Source of the DNA: Dehalococcoidia bacterium
Lineage (GTDB): Bacteria; Chloroflexota; Dehalococcoidia; Lucifugimonadales; Lucifugimonadaceae
Direction: 5' to 3'
DNA length: 52,192 nucleotides
NCBI GenBank assembly: GCA_002728715.1
Contig: PBVQ01000008.1
Location: 130,843 to 183,034, forward strand
The notes beneath the pieces are model-generated. The model was given only the letters and a program-made list of their open reading frames with translations. It had not been told where the DNA came from and did not search any database. Positions 36,818 to 45,289 of the stretch are shown here, piece after piece (within the stretch, counting starts at the first letter, position 1; each line of letters opens with the position of its first letter). Made by a program: the position numbers and the translations under genes.

Positions 36818-36821
36818 TCCT
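36818..36821 (-). promoter_or_regulatory. Ribosome-binding site deciding the recF start
   Basis: AGGA on the minus strand lies 9 bases before the ATA at 36808-36806. This spacing supports initiation at that rare codon rather than at ATC (36814), which would leave only 3 bases. Confidence 0.45.
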
Positions 36822-36905
36822 AATGCTTTTTACATATATATTTTAATATTAACAGAATAATAAAAATTAAAATTGCTTTTGTGATTTAGTTAGTTTGGAA
36901 ATTTT

Positions 36906-37427
36906 ATGAATATAAAATCATATATAACCGATATAATTGGTTTTCCTTCAGATGGCATTATTTTTAGAGATATAAGTCCACTAATAGGGAATTATGAGGC
37001 ATTGAACTATGTTTTAGATAGTTTTGAAAAATATGCATTAAGTTTAGATTTTGATTGTATTGCTGCTATTGATGCTAGAGGTTTTATTTTTGGAGCTCCT
37101 TTAGCAAATAGGTTAAAAGTTCCATTTGTGCCGATTAGAAAATCTGGTAAATTACCTCCTCCTGTGAAAAGTATTAAATATGATTTAGAATACGGTAATT
37201 CAATTTTAGAGTGTAAAGATGGTGTATTTAAGAGTACCAAAAAGGTGATTCTTGTAGATGATTTGTTAGCAACAGGAGGTACTGTAAATGCTGCTATAGA
37301 ACTTATTTCAAATTCTGGTGCTATGGTAGTGTCTACCTTGCTTGTGGTTGAATTATTATATCTTAATGGTAGAAATAATTTACCTAAAAATATTGATATT
37401 AATTGTTTGGTATCTTATGAAAAATAA
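36906..37427 (+). CDS. apt: Adenine phosphoribosyltransferase
   Basis: Salvages adenine to AMP with PRPP. It has 173 residues: FPSDGIIFRDISPLI, AAIDARGFIFGAPLANRL, VPIRKSGKLPPPV and the PRPP loop VILVDDLLATGGTV. The ATG at 36906 has GGAAA upstream. It diverges from recF across about 97 bases that hold only A+T-rich sequence. Its end overlaps the following HAD gene by 11 bases. Confidence 0.95.
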   Translation: MNIKSYITDIIGFPSDGIIFRDISPLIGNYEALNYVLDSFEKYALSLDFDCIAAIDARGFIFGAPLANRLKVPFVPIRKSGKLPPPVKSIKYDLEYGNSILECKDGVFKSTKKVILVDDLLATGGTVNAAIELISNSGAMVVSTLLVVELLYLNGRNNLPKNIDINCLVSYEK

Positions 37428-38169
37428 AAAAATAAGAAGCTTGTCTTTTGACCTTTGGTTAACATTAATATATGAATTAGACTCAACTGCTCATTCTGAT
37501 ATACGAAGAAATATTAGAAGCGAAAAAATTAAGAAGAAATTATCTAACTATAATATACATTTATCAGTTGATAAAATCACATCTGCATTTAATGATATTT
37601 CTAAAACTATAAATTCTGGACACGAAAAAGGATTAGATAAAAGATTTAATGAATGGGTTTTACAAGGTTTAAATAGACTCCCTATTGATAGAGAAAAAAT
37701 AACAAGAAAATTAGTAAAAGAAATAGCAGATGCAATTGATGAAGCGTTTTTAGAACATCCTCCCCAATTACTAAGCGGGGTTTTAGAAATGCTAACTTTA
37801 CTTAAAAACAAATATAATATAATTTTGATTTCAAATACTGGATTGACTAGTCCTGAAGCTTACATAAGGTGGTTTAAAAGAATTGAATTATTTGATAAAT
37901 TTGATGGTCTGTTTTTTTCAAATGAGCTGTCATTAGCTAAACCTTCAAAAAAAATCTTCCGCCTAGCTTTTGAAGCTATAAATGCATCCCCTGAGGAAGT
38001 TTTGCACATTGGTGACAACCTGAATACTGATGTTTGTGGAGCAAAAAATGTTGGGGCTCAAACTGTTTGGATTACTAATGGTGTTAAGACAAAATTTTTT
38101 TGTAAACCAGATTATGTAGTAGATTCCGTTTTAGAAGTGAAAGATATAATAAACAAGAATTATACGTAG
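37417..38169 (+). CDS. HAD-superfamily hydrolase
   Basis: A 250-residue haloacid-dehalogenase-like enzyme starting at the ATG inside the end of apt. Motif I is SFDLWLTLI with nucleophile Asp12, but the second Asp of the phosphatase D-x-D motif is Trp14, as in dehalogenases (D-x-Y-G-T) and some other HADs. Motif II is ILISNTGLT, motif III LAKPSKKIF and motif IV HIGDNLNTDVCGAKNVG. The helical cap sits between residues about 20 and 110. Without the general acid Asp it may not be a standard phosphatase; substrate unknown. It ends flush against the opposing DUF1461 gene. Confidence 0.88.
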   Translation: MKNKKIRSLSFDLWLTLIYELDSTAHSDIRRNIRSEKIKKKLSNYNIHLSVDKITSAFNDISKTINSGHEKGLDKRFNEWVLQGLNRLPIDREKITRKLVKEIADAIDEAFLEHPPQLLSGVLEMLTLLKNKYNIILISNTGLTSPEAYIRWFKRIELFDKFDGLFFSNELSLAKPSKKIFRLAFEAINASPEEVLHIGDNLNTDVCGAKNVGAQTVWITNGVKTKFFCKPDYVVDSVLEVKDIINKNYT

Positions 38170-38853
38170 CTATATTTTTCGTAGAATTATCAGATAAATT
38201 AAGAACTCAAATATAGTGAATACTCCTATAAAAATTGTTGTTTCAAGAAAAAAACGTTGTGGAAACATAGCAATTAAATAATCGGTATTCGGATTGAGTT
38301 GCCAAAGATCGTTGCTAAAGCTTATGAAATGAAACTGTCTAAAAAGCCAAGTGAAATTAATCGAAGCTATTAATCCAAAAAAAGCTAAAAATCCAACAGT
38401 AGAGTAAGCTGAAATTTTTGAATGTTTAATTATTTGCTTAATACTTTTTCTTAGTGATTTTGTAGTGAAAATAGTAACTAAATAATGCACTAGTATGACT
38501 AAACCTGAGAAAATAATAGTATTTTGAGTTAACTTTATTAGATGTTTTACGTCTTTCATATGAAGTATTTCTTTTTCATTATATAAAGAATATTTAATTC
38601 CATCTTCAACAATTATTAAATTTAAGAATTCCTCATCATTATTAAAATAGGACTTGATTTGATCTGAACCACTATTTAATTGTTCAATGCTTAATCCTGT
38701 TGAATTTTCTATCTGATTTCTATTCCAACCATAAGAATAAAGCCAATTAGAATTAGTAATATATATCACATTTAAAGAGATAAAAAATACAGGTAATAAA
38801 ATAATATAAAATAGTGAAGAAAGTATTTGAATGTTTTTTGTTTGATAATACAT
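38170..38853 (-). CDS. Integral membrane protein, DUF1461/TIGR01906 family
   Basis: A 227-residue membrane protein with about four helices (near residues 8-30, 107-128, 150-172 and 200-223). The family marker is the stretch YNEKEILHMKDVKHLIKL before the second helix, with the polar loop between helices 1 and 2 (GWNRNQIENSTGLSIEQL) facing out or in. TIGR01906 proteins are common in Gram-positive bacteria and Chloroflexota and have no known function. It is monocistronic between convergent HAD and divergent mazG; it may be a membrane sensor or transporter accessory, but nothing in the sequence decides this. Confidence 0.8.
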   Translation of the reverse strand: MYYQTKNIQILSSLFYIILLPVFFISLNVIYITNSNWLYSYGWNRNQIENSTGLSIEQLNSGSDQIKSYFNNDEEFLNLIIVEDGIKYSLYNEKEILHMKDVKHLIKLTQNTIIFSGLVILVHYLVTIFTTKSLRKSIKQIIKHSKISAYSTVGFLAFFGLIASINFTWLFRQFHFISFSNDLWQLNPNTDYLIAMFPQRFFLETTIFIGVFTIFEFLIYLIILRKI

Positions 38854-38903
38854 AAACGTTTAAAATATAACTTATACTATTATAATTGAGAAAGTAAAAA
38901 AAA

Positions 38904-39665
38904 ATGGATAAAGATACTGAAAATAAGACTAATCAAATTGAAAAAATTTTATCTTTAATTGAAATAGTAGAGTACTTAAGGAGCCCTCTTGGATGTGAAT
39001 GGGATATGGAGCAAACTCATGAATCTCTTAGAAATAATTTAATAGAAGAAACATATGAACTTCTAGATGCTATAGAAGAAAACAGTAGTGAAAAAATAAA
39101 AGAAGAATTAGGAGATATTCTGATGCAGGTTTTATATCATTCTGATATTGCTAGTAATAATTCAAAATTTGATTTTTTTGAACTATGTGAATATGTTAGA
39201 TTTAAGCTAATTAATAGACACCCGCATGTTTTTAAAAGTAGAAAAAATAAAATGACTTCTTCTGATGTTTTAGAAAATTGGGAAGAGATAAAAAAAGACG
39301 AAAAATTAAGAAACAATAAAGATTATTCATTAGTATCTGATATACCAGATACCTTACCGTCGCTTTCTTATGCAACATCTGTTATAAAAAAATCAAAAAA
39401 AGCTAAAATTCCTGTAGAATATGATGAACTAGACTTTAATATTGATGCAAAAAGCTTTGACTCAGAAGAAAAGTTAGGGAAAATTCTTTTTTCTTTAGTT
39501 AACTTACTTGCTTCAAAAAATATTGATTCAGAATTAGTACTAAGAAATTATACAAAGAGTATAAAAAAGAAAATACTAATGATGGAAAAATTATCTAAAA
39601 CCAAATCTATATCTGAATTAAGTCAAATTCAGAAAGAAAAAATGTGGAATAGTATAAATTGTTAA
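38904..39665 (+). CDS. mazG: Nucleoside triphosphate pyrophosphohydrolase MazG
   Basis: Hydrolyses (d)NTPs to NMP and PPi and helps remove non-canonical nucleotides. It has 253 residues with the N-terminal MazG domain: LRSPLGCEWDMEQTHESLRN, then EETYELLDAIE and EELGDILMQVLYHS, which carry the metal-binding acidic residues. A second, weaker MazG half lies after residue 140 (LPSLSYATSVIKKSKKA). It begins a plus-strand unit mazG-lysA-holB and ends 30 bases before lysA. Confidence 0.92.
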   Translation: MDKDTENKTNQIEKILSLIEIVEYLRSPLGCEWDMEQTHESLRNNLIEETYELLDAIEENSSEKIKEELGDILMQVLYHSDIASNNSKFDFFELCEYVRFKLINRHPHVFKSRKNKMTSSDVLENWEEIKKDEKLRNNKDYSLVSDIPDTLPSLSYATSVIKKSKKAKIPVEYDELDFNIDAKSFDSEEKLGKILFSLVNLLASKNIDSELVLRNYTKSIKKKILMMEKLSKTKSISELSQIQKEKMWNSINC

Positions 39666-39695
39666 GTAAATACTTTATAAAAGGAGTTATTTGTA

Positions 39696-41021
39696 ATGTC
39701 ATATAATGAATCTGAAATTTTACCATTTTCATCTCGAGTAAGTTCTAGTGGAGTTTTGGAAATTAACGGTCATTCTATTGATGATTTAGTTGAGGAGTTT
39801 GGAAGCCCGCTATATATATATGATGAAGATACAATTAGAAAGATGTGCTCTATTTTTAATGAAAGTTTCCAAAGGTTTTATAAAAATTCTCATATCGAAT
39901 ATTCTTGCAAGGCTTTTGCAAATCCCTTTGTAAACAAAATTATAGATGAAGAAGGCTTGTACATGGATGTTGTTACAGGAGGAGAACTAGCTATTGCTAT
40001 AGCAAGTAAATTTCCTTCAAATAAGTTAAATTTTCATGGGAATAATAAAGGCAAAGAAGAGTTAACTCAGGCTTTAATTTATGGGGTAGAACATATAACT
40101 ATAGATTCTTTTGCTGAAATAAATTTGCTTAATGATATTGCAGTTAATTTAGGTAAATTTCAAAAAGTTATGTTACGTTTGTCTCCTAGTATTGATCCTC
40201 ATACTCATCTTCTAACTTCAACTGGTATTTTGGACTCAAAATTTGGCTTCTCTATTGAAACAGGAGATGCTGAATTAGCAATAAAGCAAACCTTAGATAA
40301 GTCTAACTTGATTTTAGAAGGTGTTCATTTCCATTTGGGTTCACCAATATTTGAATTAGAACCTTTTTCTGAAGCTATAGAATACGTATTAGGTTTTTGT
40401 TATGACATGAAAAAAAATTATTCTTTTAATCTAAAAAGATTTAGTCCTGGAGGAGGTTTTGCAATTGGATATCAAACCGATAAGAAACCACCAGAAATTT
40501 CCGAGTATGCAAAAGTTATTTCTGACTCTATAAAACAATCATGCGACAAATATAGTTTAGATTACCCAGAATTAATAGTTGAACCGGGTAGATCTATAAT
40601 TGGAAGATCAGGGGTTGCAGTATACACAGTTGGAGGTATAAAAAAAATTAAGGATGTAAGAACTTATGTAAGTGTTGATGGAGGTATGGGTGATAATATA
40701 AGACCAGCTTTATATCAATCAGAATATTCGGTTATTTCTGCAGAAAAAGTTACCCACAAACGTGATAATTTGGTTACCATTGCTGGAAAATTTTGTGAGT
40801 CAGGTGATATTTTAGCTAAAGATGTTTATATACCTAGTCCTGAAATAGGGGACCTTCTTGCTTTACCAGCTTCAGGAGCGTATAACCTTATGATGGCGAG
40901 TAATTATAATATGCAAACAAAACCTGCGGTAATTTTAATTAAGTCTCCATCAGAATCTCCTGTATTAATTAGTAGGAGAGAAACATACGATGATTTATTA
41001 AGGTTAAGTATTTTTGAATAA
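39696..41021 (+). CDS. lysA: Diaminopimelate decarboxylase
   Basis: PLP enzyme that makes lysine from meso-diaminopimelate. It has 441 residues with the alanine-racemase-like barrel: YSCKAFANP holds the PLP lysine, followed by VVTGGELAIA, HFHLGSPI, FSPGGGFAIGY, VEPGRSIIGRSG and the C-terminal active-site Cys in AGKFCESGDIL. The LALPASGAYNLMMASNYN stretch is typical. A strong AAAAGGAG site precedes the ATG. It overlaps holB by 8 bases. Confidence 0.96.
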   Translation: MSYNESEILPFSSRVSSSGVLEINGHSIDDLVEEFGSPLYIYDEDTIRKMCSIFNESFQRFYKNSHIEYSCKAFANPFVNKIIDEEGLYMDVVTGGELAIAIASKFPSNKLNFHGNNKGKEELTQALIYGVEHITIDSFAEINLLNDIAVNLGKFQKVMLRLSPSIDPHTHLLTSTGILDSKFGFSIETGDAELAIKQTLDKSNLILEGVHFHLGSPIFELEPFSEAIEYVLGFCYDMKKNYSFNLKRFSPGGGFAIGYQTDKKPPEISEYAKVISDSIKQSCDKYSLDYPELIVEPGRSIIGRSGVAVYTVGGIKKIKDVRTYVSVDGGMGDNIRPALYQSEYSVISAEKVTHKRDNLVTIAGKFCESGDILAKDVYIPSPEIGDLLALPASGAYNLMMASNYNMQTKPAVILIKSPSESPVLISRRETYDDLLRLSIFE

Positions 41022-42108
41022 AGAATTAAAAATTTTAGGCCTTAATACATTTGGCCATAATAAAGCAATAGATTTTATTAACAAGTCTGTTATTATGTCT
41101 AAAACTTCCCATGCATACCTAATTATAGGGCCAGAAAATGTAGGTAAAAAAACCTTAGCTGTAGATTTGGCTTCAATATTAAATGCAAGGCCACATAAGG
41201 ATATGTTTGACAACCAAAATATTATTGATATTAGTTCTTCAAAAGAAAGATCTAGAATATTAAATGGTAATCACAGCGATATAAAAATTATAGATAAGGA
41301 ATTTTCTCATCAAACAAATAAATCAAGCTCAGTTATTTCTATTGATGAAATTAGGCAAATAATTAAGGATATTTATTTAAAACCTTTTGAGGGAGAGAAA
41401 AAGATTTATATTATCAACCAAGCTCAAAATATGACCGAATCTGGATACAATTCTATGCTTAAGATTCTAGAAGAACCACCACAGGATGCAGTTCTTATAC
41501 TCACTGCACCAAGTATAAAATCTCTACCAACTACGATTGTTTCTAGGTGCCAGTTGATTAATCTTAACTATATACAAAAAAAAGATATAGAAAATTTTAT
41601 TTTAAGAAACTTTGATATAGATGAAAGTAAATCTGAATTCATTTCTAGGATTAGTAAAGGAAAGATAGGTTTTGCGATAAATGCATGTAATGATCAAACC
41701 TTAATTGACGATTATTTCCAGACGATATTAAAGTTTGCTGAGATATTATCTAGCAGTATTGACAAAAGGTTTAATTATGCAAGAGATATTTCTAATCTAT
41801 ATAGAAAAAATAAAAATCAAGTGTACAAAGAATTATCAATGTGGTTAGATTTTTGGAGAGATTTATTAATATTAAAAAATGGACTAAATGAGCATATAGT
41901 AAATCGAGAATGGCGTGAAATGATATTAAAAATTTCTAATGAAATAGAAATAAGAAAAATTTTAGATGTAATACAAGAGTTTAAAAAGTCTACTAAATAT
42001 TTGCAGCAAAATGGATCGCCTCAATTGATTATTGAAGTTTTAATGATGAAATTGCCTTTTGTTAATAAGAAAAAAATTTCAGATATTAAACCTTCAATTA
42101 TTTTTTAG
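41014..42108 (+). CDS. holB: DNA polymerase III subunit delta' (HolB)
   Basis: Clamp-loader subunit of 364 residues with an AAA+ fold. SHAYLIIGPENVGKKTLAVDLA gives a P-loop (GPENVGKKT); the line ISIDEIRQIIKDIYLKPFEGEKKIYIINQA is the delta'/gamma hallmark and TIVSRCQLINL the SRC box. The zinc module of most homologues is missing: the expected CxxC pairs are replaced by an RPHKDMFDNQN segment. The start is TTG at 41014, overlapping lysA. The 3' end lies 5 bases from the opposing CvpA-like gene. Confidence 0.87.
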   Translation: MNKELKILGLNTFGHNKAIDFINKSVIMSKTSHAYLIIGPENVGKKTLAVDLASILNARPHKDMFDNQNIIDISSSKERSRILNGNHSDIKIIDKEFSHQTNKSSSVISIDEIRQIIKDIYLKPFEGEKKIYIINQAQNMTESGYNSMLKILEEPPQDAVLILTAPSIKSLPTTIVSRCQLINLNYIQKKDIENFILRNFDIDESKSEFISRISKGKIGFAINACNDQTLIDDYFQTILKFAEILSSSIDKRFNYARDISNLYRKNKNQVYKELSMWLDFWRDLLILKNGLNEHIVNREWREMILKISNEIEIRKILDVIQEFKKSTKYLQQNGSPQLIIEVLMMKLPFVNKKKISDIKPSIIF

Positions 42109-42113
42109 GATAT

Positions 42114-42737
42114 TTATTTTATTCTTGAGTTTAATATGTCTAAACCTAAACCAAACTCTTCTGGGGCAAATTCTATGATTAGTTTACGCTGATTCATAAA
42201 GTAGGGAACAAATTTTGAACTAACAAGTTTTTGATCTATAAAATCTTTTATACCTATTTCAAAAAATTCTTTTGAAATAGACTCTGTTATTTCTTCTATA
42301 TTATTACCTATAGATTTTTCAGAAGAAATTTCCATGCTAGGCGGTAAATATACATATCTAGCAGAAATTGTAATCATTGCTCCGCATATCATTGATCCTG
42401 CAACTATTCCCAAAATAATTCCACCTAATTTATCCAAAAGTCTTAATGTGGAAAAATTAAATGTTTTTTTTATTAATGAGATTAAAATTTTGCTTATCAA
42501 GATTGTTATTATAAAAATTATAATATATCCAATAATCGTTGATAAGGTTTTATTATTTATGTCGGTATCAAGGCTATTCCAAACTATATTTAGTACTCTA
42601 CCTGCAAATAAACCACTAAACAGAATGGCAATGTATATAGCTATAGTATAAAAAATAGCATTAATAATACCTGTTTTGTAGCCCCATATAATAAAAAATA
42701 ATATTATGGTAACTGTAATCCAATCAATAATATTCAT
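42114..42737 (-). CDS. CvpA-family membrane protein
   Basis: A protein of about 207 residues whose first 130 form four hydrophobic helices (near 5-25, 30-48, 68-88 and 104-125). The pattern LDKLGGIILGIVAGSMICGAM after the third helix is the CvpA signature. CvpA proteins are needed for colicin V production in E. coli and for bile or envelope stress tolerance; molecular function unknown. An upstream GTG (42746) is possible; I took the ATG at 42737 because neither has a ribosome site. It diverges from cmk. Confidence 0.8.
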   Translation of the reverse strand: MNIIDWITVTIILFFIIWGYKTGIINAIFYTIAIYIAILFSGLFAGRVLNIVWNSLDTDINNKTLSTIIGYIIIFIITILISKILISLIKKTFNFSTLRLLDKLGGIILGIVAGSMICGAMITISARYVYLPPSMEISSEKSIGNNIEEITESISKEFFEIGIKDFIDQKLVSSKFVPYFMNQRKLIIEFAPEEFGLGLDILNSRIK

Positions 42738-42769
42738 AAAAATCACATGTATACTTAGTTAAATAATTT

Positions 42770-43456
42770 ATGTTCAATCAAATAAATTTTAACACAAATA
42801 TAATAACGATTGATGGTCCTGCTGCATCAGGTAAGTCTACAGCAGGCGCTTTTTTATCTGAAAAAATAAATTTTTCTCATTTAGATACTGGTTTAATGTA
42901 TAGGGCAATAACAGCGTATTTTATAGATAATAAAATACGCCCGGAACAACTAAGTGAAATAAATGAACGATTAGAAAATATGAATTTTAGTATCAAATTT
43001 ACTCTACGTAAAACTTCAAGTATATTTGTTAATAATCATGATGTTATGAGTAAATTATTTCTACCAAAAATAGATTTATCAGTGTCAAAATTTTCATCTA
43101 TATCTTCTATAAGAAAATTTTTGGTTACAAAGCAAAGATTACTTACCAAAAACAAAAATATAATAATGATTGGAAGAGATATAGGGACGGTTGTTCTACC
43201 AAATGCCAAATTTAAATTCTATCTAAATGCTTCATCCTACGTTAGGGCTAAAAGAAGATATGATCAAACAAAGACTAAGTACAAATCTATTGAAGAAATA
43301 AAAAAATCAATTGATCTAAGAGATAAAATTGATAGTACAAGGAAGGATTCACCATTAATACCAGCAAAGGATGCAATGATAATTGATACTGATAATCTTT
43401 CTTTACTTGAAGTTGTAGATAAAATGTACAATGTATTTATAGGAGAAAATTTATGA
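42770..43456 (+). CDS. cmk: Cytidylate kinase
   Basis: Phosphorylates CMP and dCMP. It has 228 residues with the P-loop IDGPAASGKSTAG, LDTGLMYRAITAYF, the MIGRDIGTVVLPNAKFKFYLNAS core and RKDSPLIPAKDAMIIDTDNLS at the end. It overlaps plsC by 4 bases (ATGA). The cmk-plsC pair is common in Gram-positive bacteria and relatives, where rpsA or der often follows; neither is present here. Confidence 0.96.
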   Translation: MFNQINFNTNIITIDGPAASGKSTAGAFLSEKINFSHLDTGLMYRAITAYFIDNKIRPEQLSEINERLENMNFSIKFTLRKTSSIFVNNHDVMSKLFLPKIDLSVSKFSSISSIRKFLVTKQRLLTKNKNIIMIGRDIGTVVLPNAKFKFYLNASSYVRAKRRYDQTKTKYKSIEEIKKSIDLRDKIDSTRKDSPLIPAKDAMIIDTDNLSLLEVVDKMYNVFIGENL

Positions 43457-44139
43457 AGCAATGGCTATTTAAACCTTGTAATTATGGTTTTAAAAAAACT
43501 CTCAAATGGTTTTCTGATTTAAAAATAAAAGGGATAGAAAATATACCTAGTGAAGGCCCATATATAGTTGCTCCTAATCATATTTCAAATCTAGATCCCC
43601 CTATAATAGCTTCAATCCTTCCTAGACCTCCAGTTTTTCTAGCAAAAAAGGAATTATTTTCATTTCCTTTAGTGTCATTTTTATTAAGGAGTTATGGGGC
43701 ATATCCTATAGATAGAAGTGGAAAAGATAATAAAGCTATAACATGGGTAACATCAAAATTAATTACTGATAAAAAAATTGCTATTATGTTTCCTGAAGGA
43801 ACAAGAAGTAAAAAAGGAGGTCTAATTAAAGGTCAGCCGGGAGTATCGAAATTAGCTATTGAATATAATTTACCCATAGTTCCAATTGCTTTATCAGGCA
43901 CAGAAAATTTACAGAATCCCTTAAGAGTACTTAAACCATCAGCACAAATTAAATTAAACATTGGTAAGCCATTTATTGTTGATAAACAAAAAATAAATAA
44001 ATTATCTCCTATATCAGCTGTTTTTTCAATAACAAATGAAATTATGACAAGAATTTCGAAAATGCTACCACTAGAAGAACGAGGTTTTTATAAAGATATT
44101 TCTTCAGAAAAATTCAGTTATACTAAAGAAATTATTTAA
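43453..44139 (+). CDS. plsC: 1-acyl-sn-glycerol-3-phosphate acyltransferase
   Basis: Makes phosphatidic acid from lysophosphatidate. A 228-residue protein with the acyltransferase boxes NHISNLD (H-x4-D), FPLVSFLLRSYGAYPIDR, FPEGTRSKKG and a PIVPIALSGTENL segment (block IV). A weak N-terminal hydrophobic segment suggests membrane attachment. Translation is coupled to cmk. Together with the FakA/FakB genes and GlpK in this window it belongs to the phospholipid supply. Confidence 0.93.
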   Translation: MKQWLFKPCNYGFKKTLKWFSDLKIKGIENIPSEGPYIVAPNHISNLDPPIIASILPRPPVFLAKKELFSFPLVSFLLRSYGAYPIDRSGKDNKAITWVTSKLITDKKIAIMFPEGTRSKKGGLIKGQPGVSKLAIEYNLPIVPIALSGTENLQNPLRVLKPSAQIKLNIGKPFIVDKQKINKLSPISAVFSITNEIMTRISKMLPLEERGFYKDISSEKFSYTKEII

Positions 44140-44179
44140 TAAAATATCATATATTAATAAAAATAATAAATCATCATCG

Positions 44180-45250
44180 ATGAAAAAAGATATATTTGAT
44201 CAACCTAAATTAATTGAAAAATTAATTAATAATAGGATTAATTTTTCCAGATATAGTATGAATTTTCCGGAGATTAAAAATTCATCATTAAATGTTTCTT
44301 CTATTGACAGAGTAATATTTACTGGTATGGGGACCTCCTATAATGCTGCTTTATATGGAGCAAACATTATGGAAAAAATCTCAAAAATTCCATCCAAAAC
44401 TCAAAATGCATCAGAACTATATCATAATGATTATTTTTATACTAAAAATACTTTATTAATTACGATTTCTCAATCAGGTGAATCATCAGATGTTATTGAG
44501 ATTATGAAAAATGCAAAATCTAAAAATATTTTTCAGATAGTAATTTCAGAATCAAAATCTTCTGAAGCAGTAAAAATATCAGATATTTTTCTTCCTATTA
44601 CATCTGGTATTGAAAATAGTATTGCAGCAACAAAAACTTATAGCCTAAGTCTTTTGTTGTTACTTCAGTTATCACTATATTTTGCAGAAATGAGAAAGAT
44701 TTCTATTTCTAAATACCTAGAAGATATAAAGGATTTTCCTTGTTTATTATCTCAATACTTAAACGAAACTAAAAATATAAATAATATAAATAAAATTGCT
44801 AGGTATTTATCGAAATATAATAATATTTTCTGTTTGGGAAGGGGGTCATTGTTAACTGTCGCTCTAGAAGGAGCGCTTAAGATAAAAGAGACGACATACA
44901 TTCATGCGGAGGGATATAATACAGAAGAACTTAGGCATGGACCTTTTGCTTTATTAGGAAAAAATATTCCAGTAATAATTTGTGCAAATGATAATTTACA
45001 AAAGGGGAAAAATTTATCAATTGTGAATGATATTATTTCTTGTGGTTCTCCAGTAATTGCTTTAGTAACTGACAGAGAAAAGTATATTTCTAAACTTGCA
45101 AATGAGGTGATTTTTCTACCAGAGTTACCAGAAATATTACATCATTTTTTACCACTGATTGTTTTTCAATTACTTTCTTATAATATATCAATAGCAATTG
45201 GTAATAATCCAGATAAATTAAGAAATTTATCAAAAATAATTAAGTTATGA
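44180..45250 (+). CDS. SIS-domain sugar isomerase/deaminase (GlmS isomerase-like, no glutaminase domain)
   Basis: A 356-residue protein made of two SIS domains: the first around FTGMGTSYNAALYGANIM and TISQSGESSDVIEIMKNA, the second around FCLGRGSLLTVALEGALKIKETTYIHAEGYNTEELRHGP. These are the sugar-phosphate pockets of the GlmS isomerase half, and the C-terminus NPDKLRNLSK matches the catalytic tail of GlmS. The N-terminal Cys glutaminase domain is absent, so it cannot be a GlmS using glutamine. Candidates are glucosamine-6-phosphate deaminase (NagB-II) or an AgaS/FrlB-type enzyme. It lies 40 bases after plsC; no amino-sugar transport or NagA gene is near except the downstream MFS. Confidence 0.85.
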   Translation: MKKDIFDQPKLIEKLINNRINFSRYSMNFPEIKNSSLNVSSIDRVIFTGMGTSYNAALYGANIMEKISKIPSKTQNASELYHNDYFYTKNTLLITISQSGESSDVIEIMKNAKSKNIFQIVISESKSSEAVKISDIFLPITSGIENSIAATKTYSLSLLLLLQLSLYFAEMRKISISKYLEDIKDFPCLLSQYLNETKNINNINKIARYLSKYNNIFCLGRGSLLTVALEGALKIKETTYIHAEGYNTEELRHGPFALLGKNIPVIICANDNLQKGKNLSIVNDIISCGSPVIALVTDREKYISKLANEVIFLPELPEILHHFLPLIVFQLLSYNISIAIGNNPDKLRNLSKIIKL

Positions 45251-45289
45251 AAAAATTGTATGTAACGATTTTGTTCTTGGGAATAAAAA

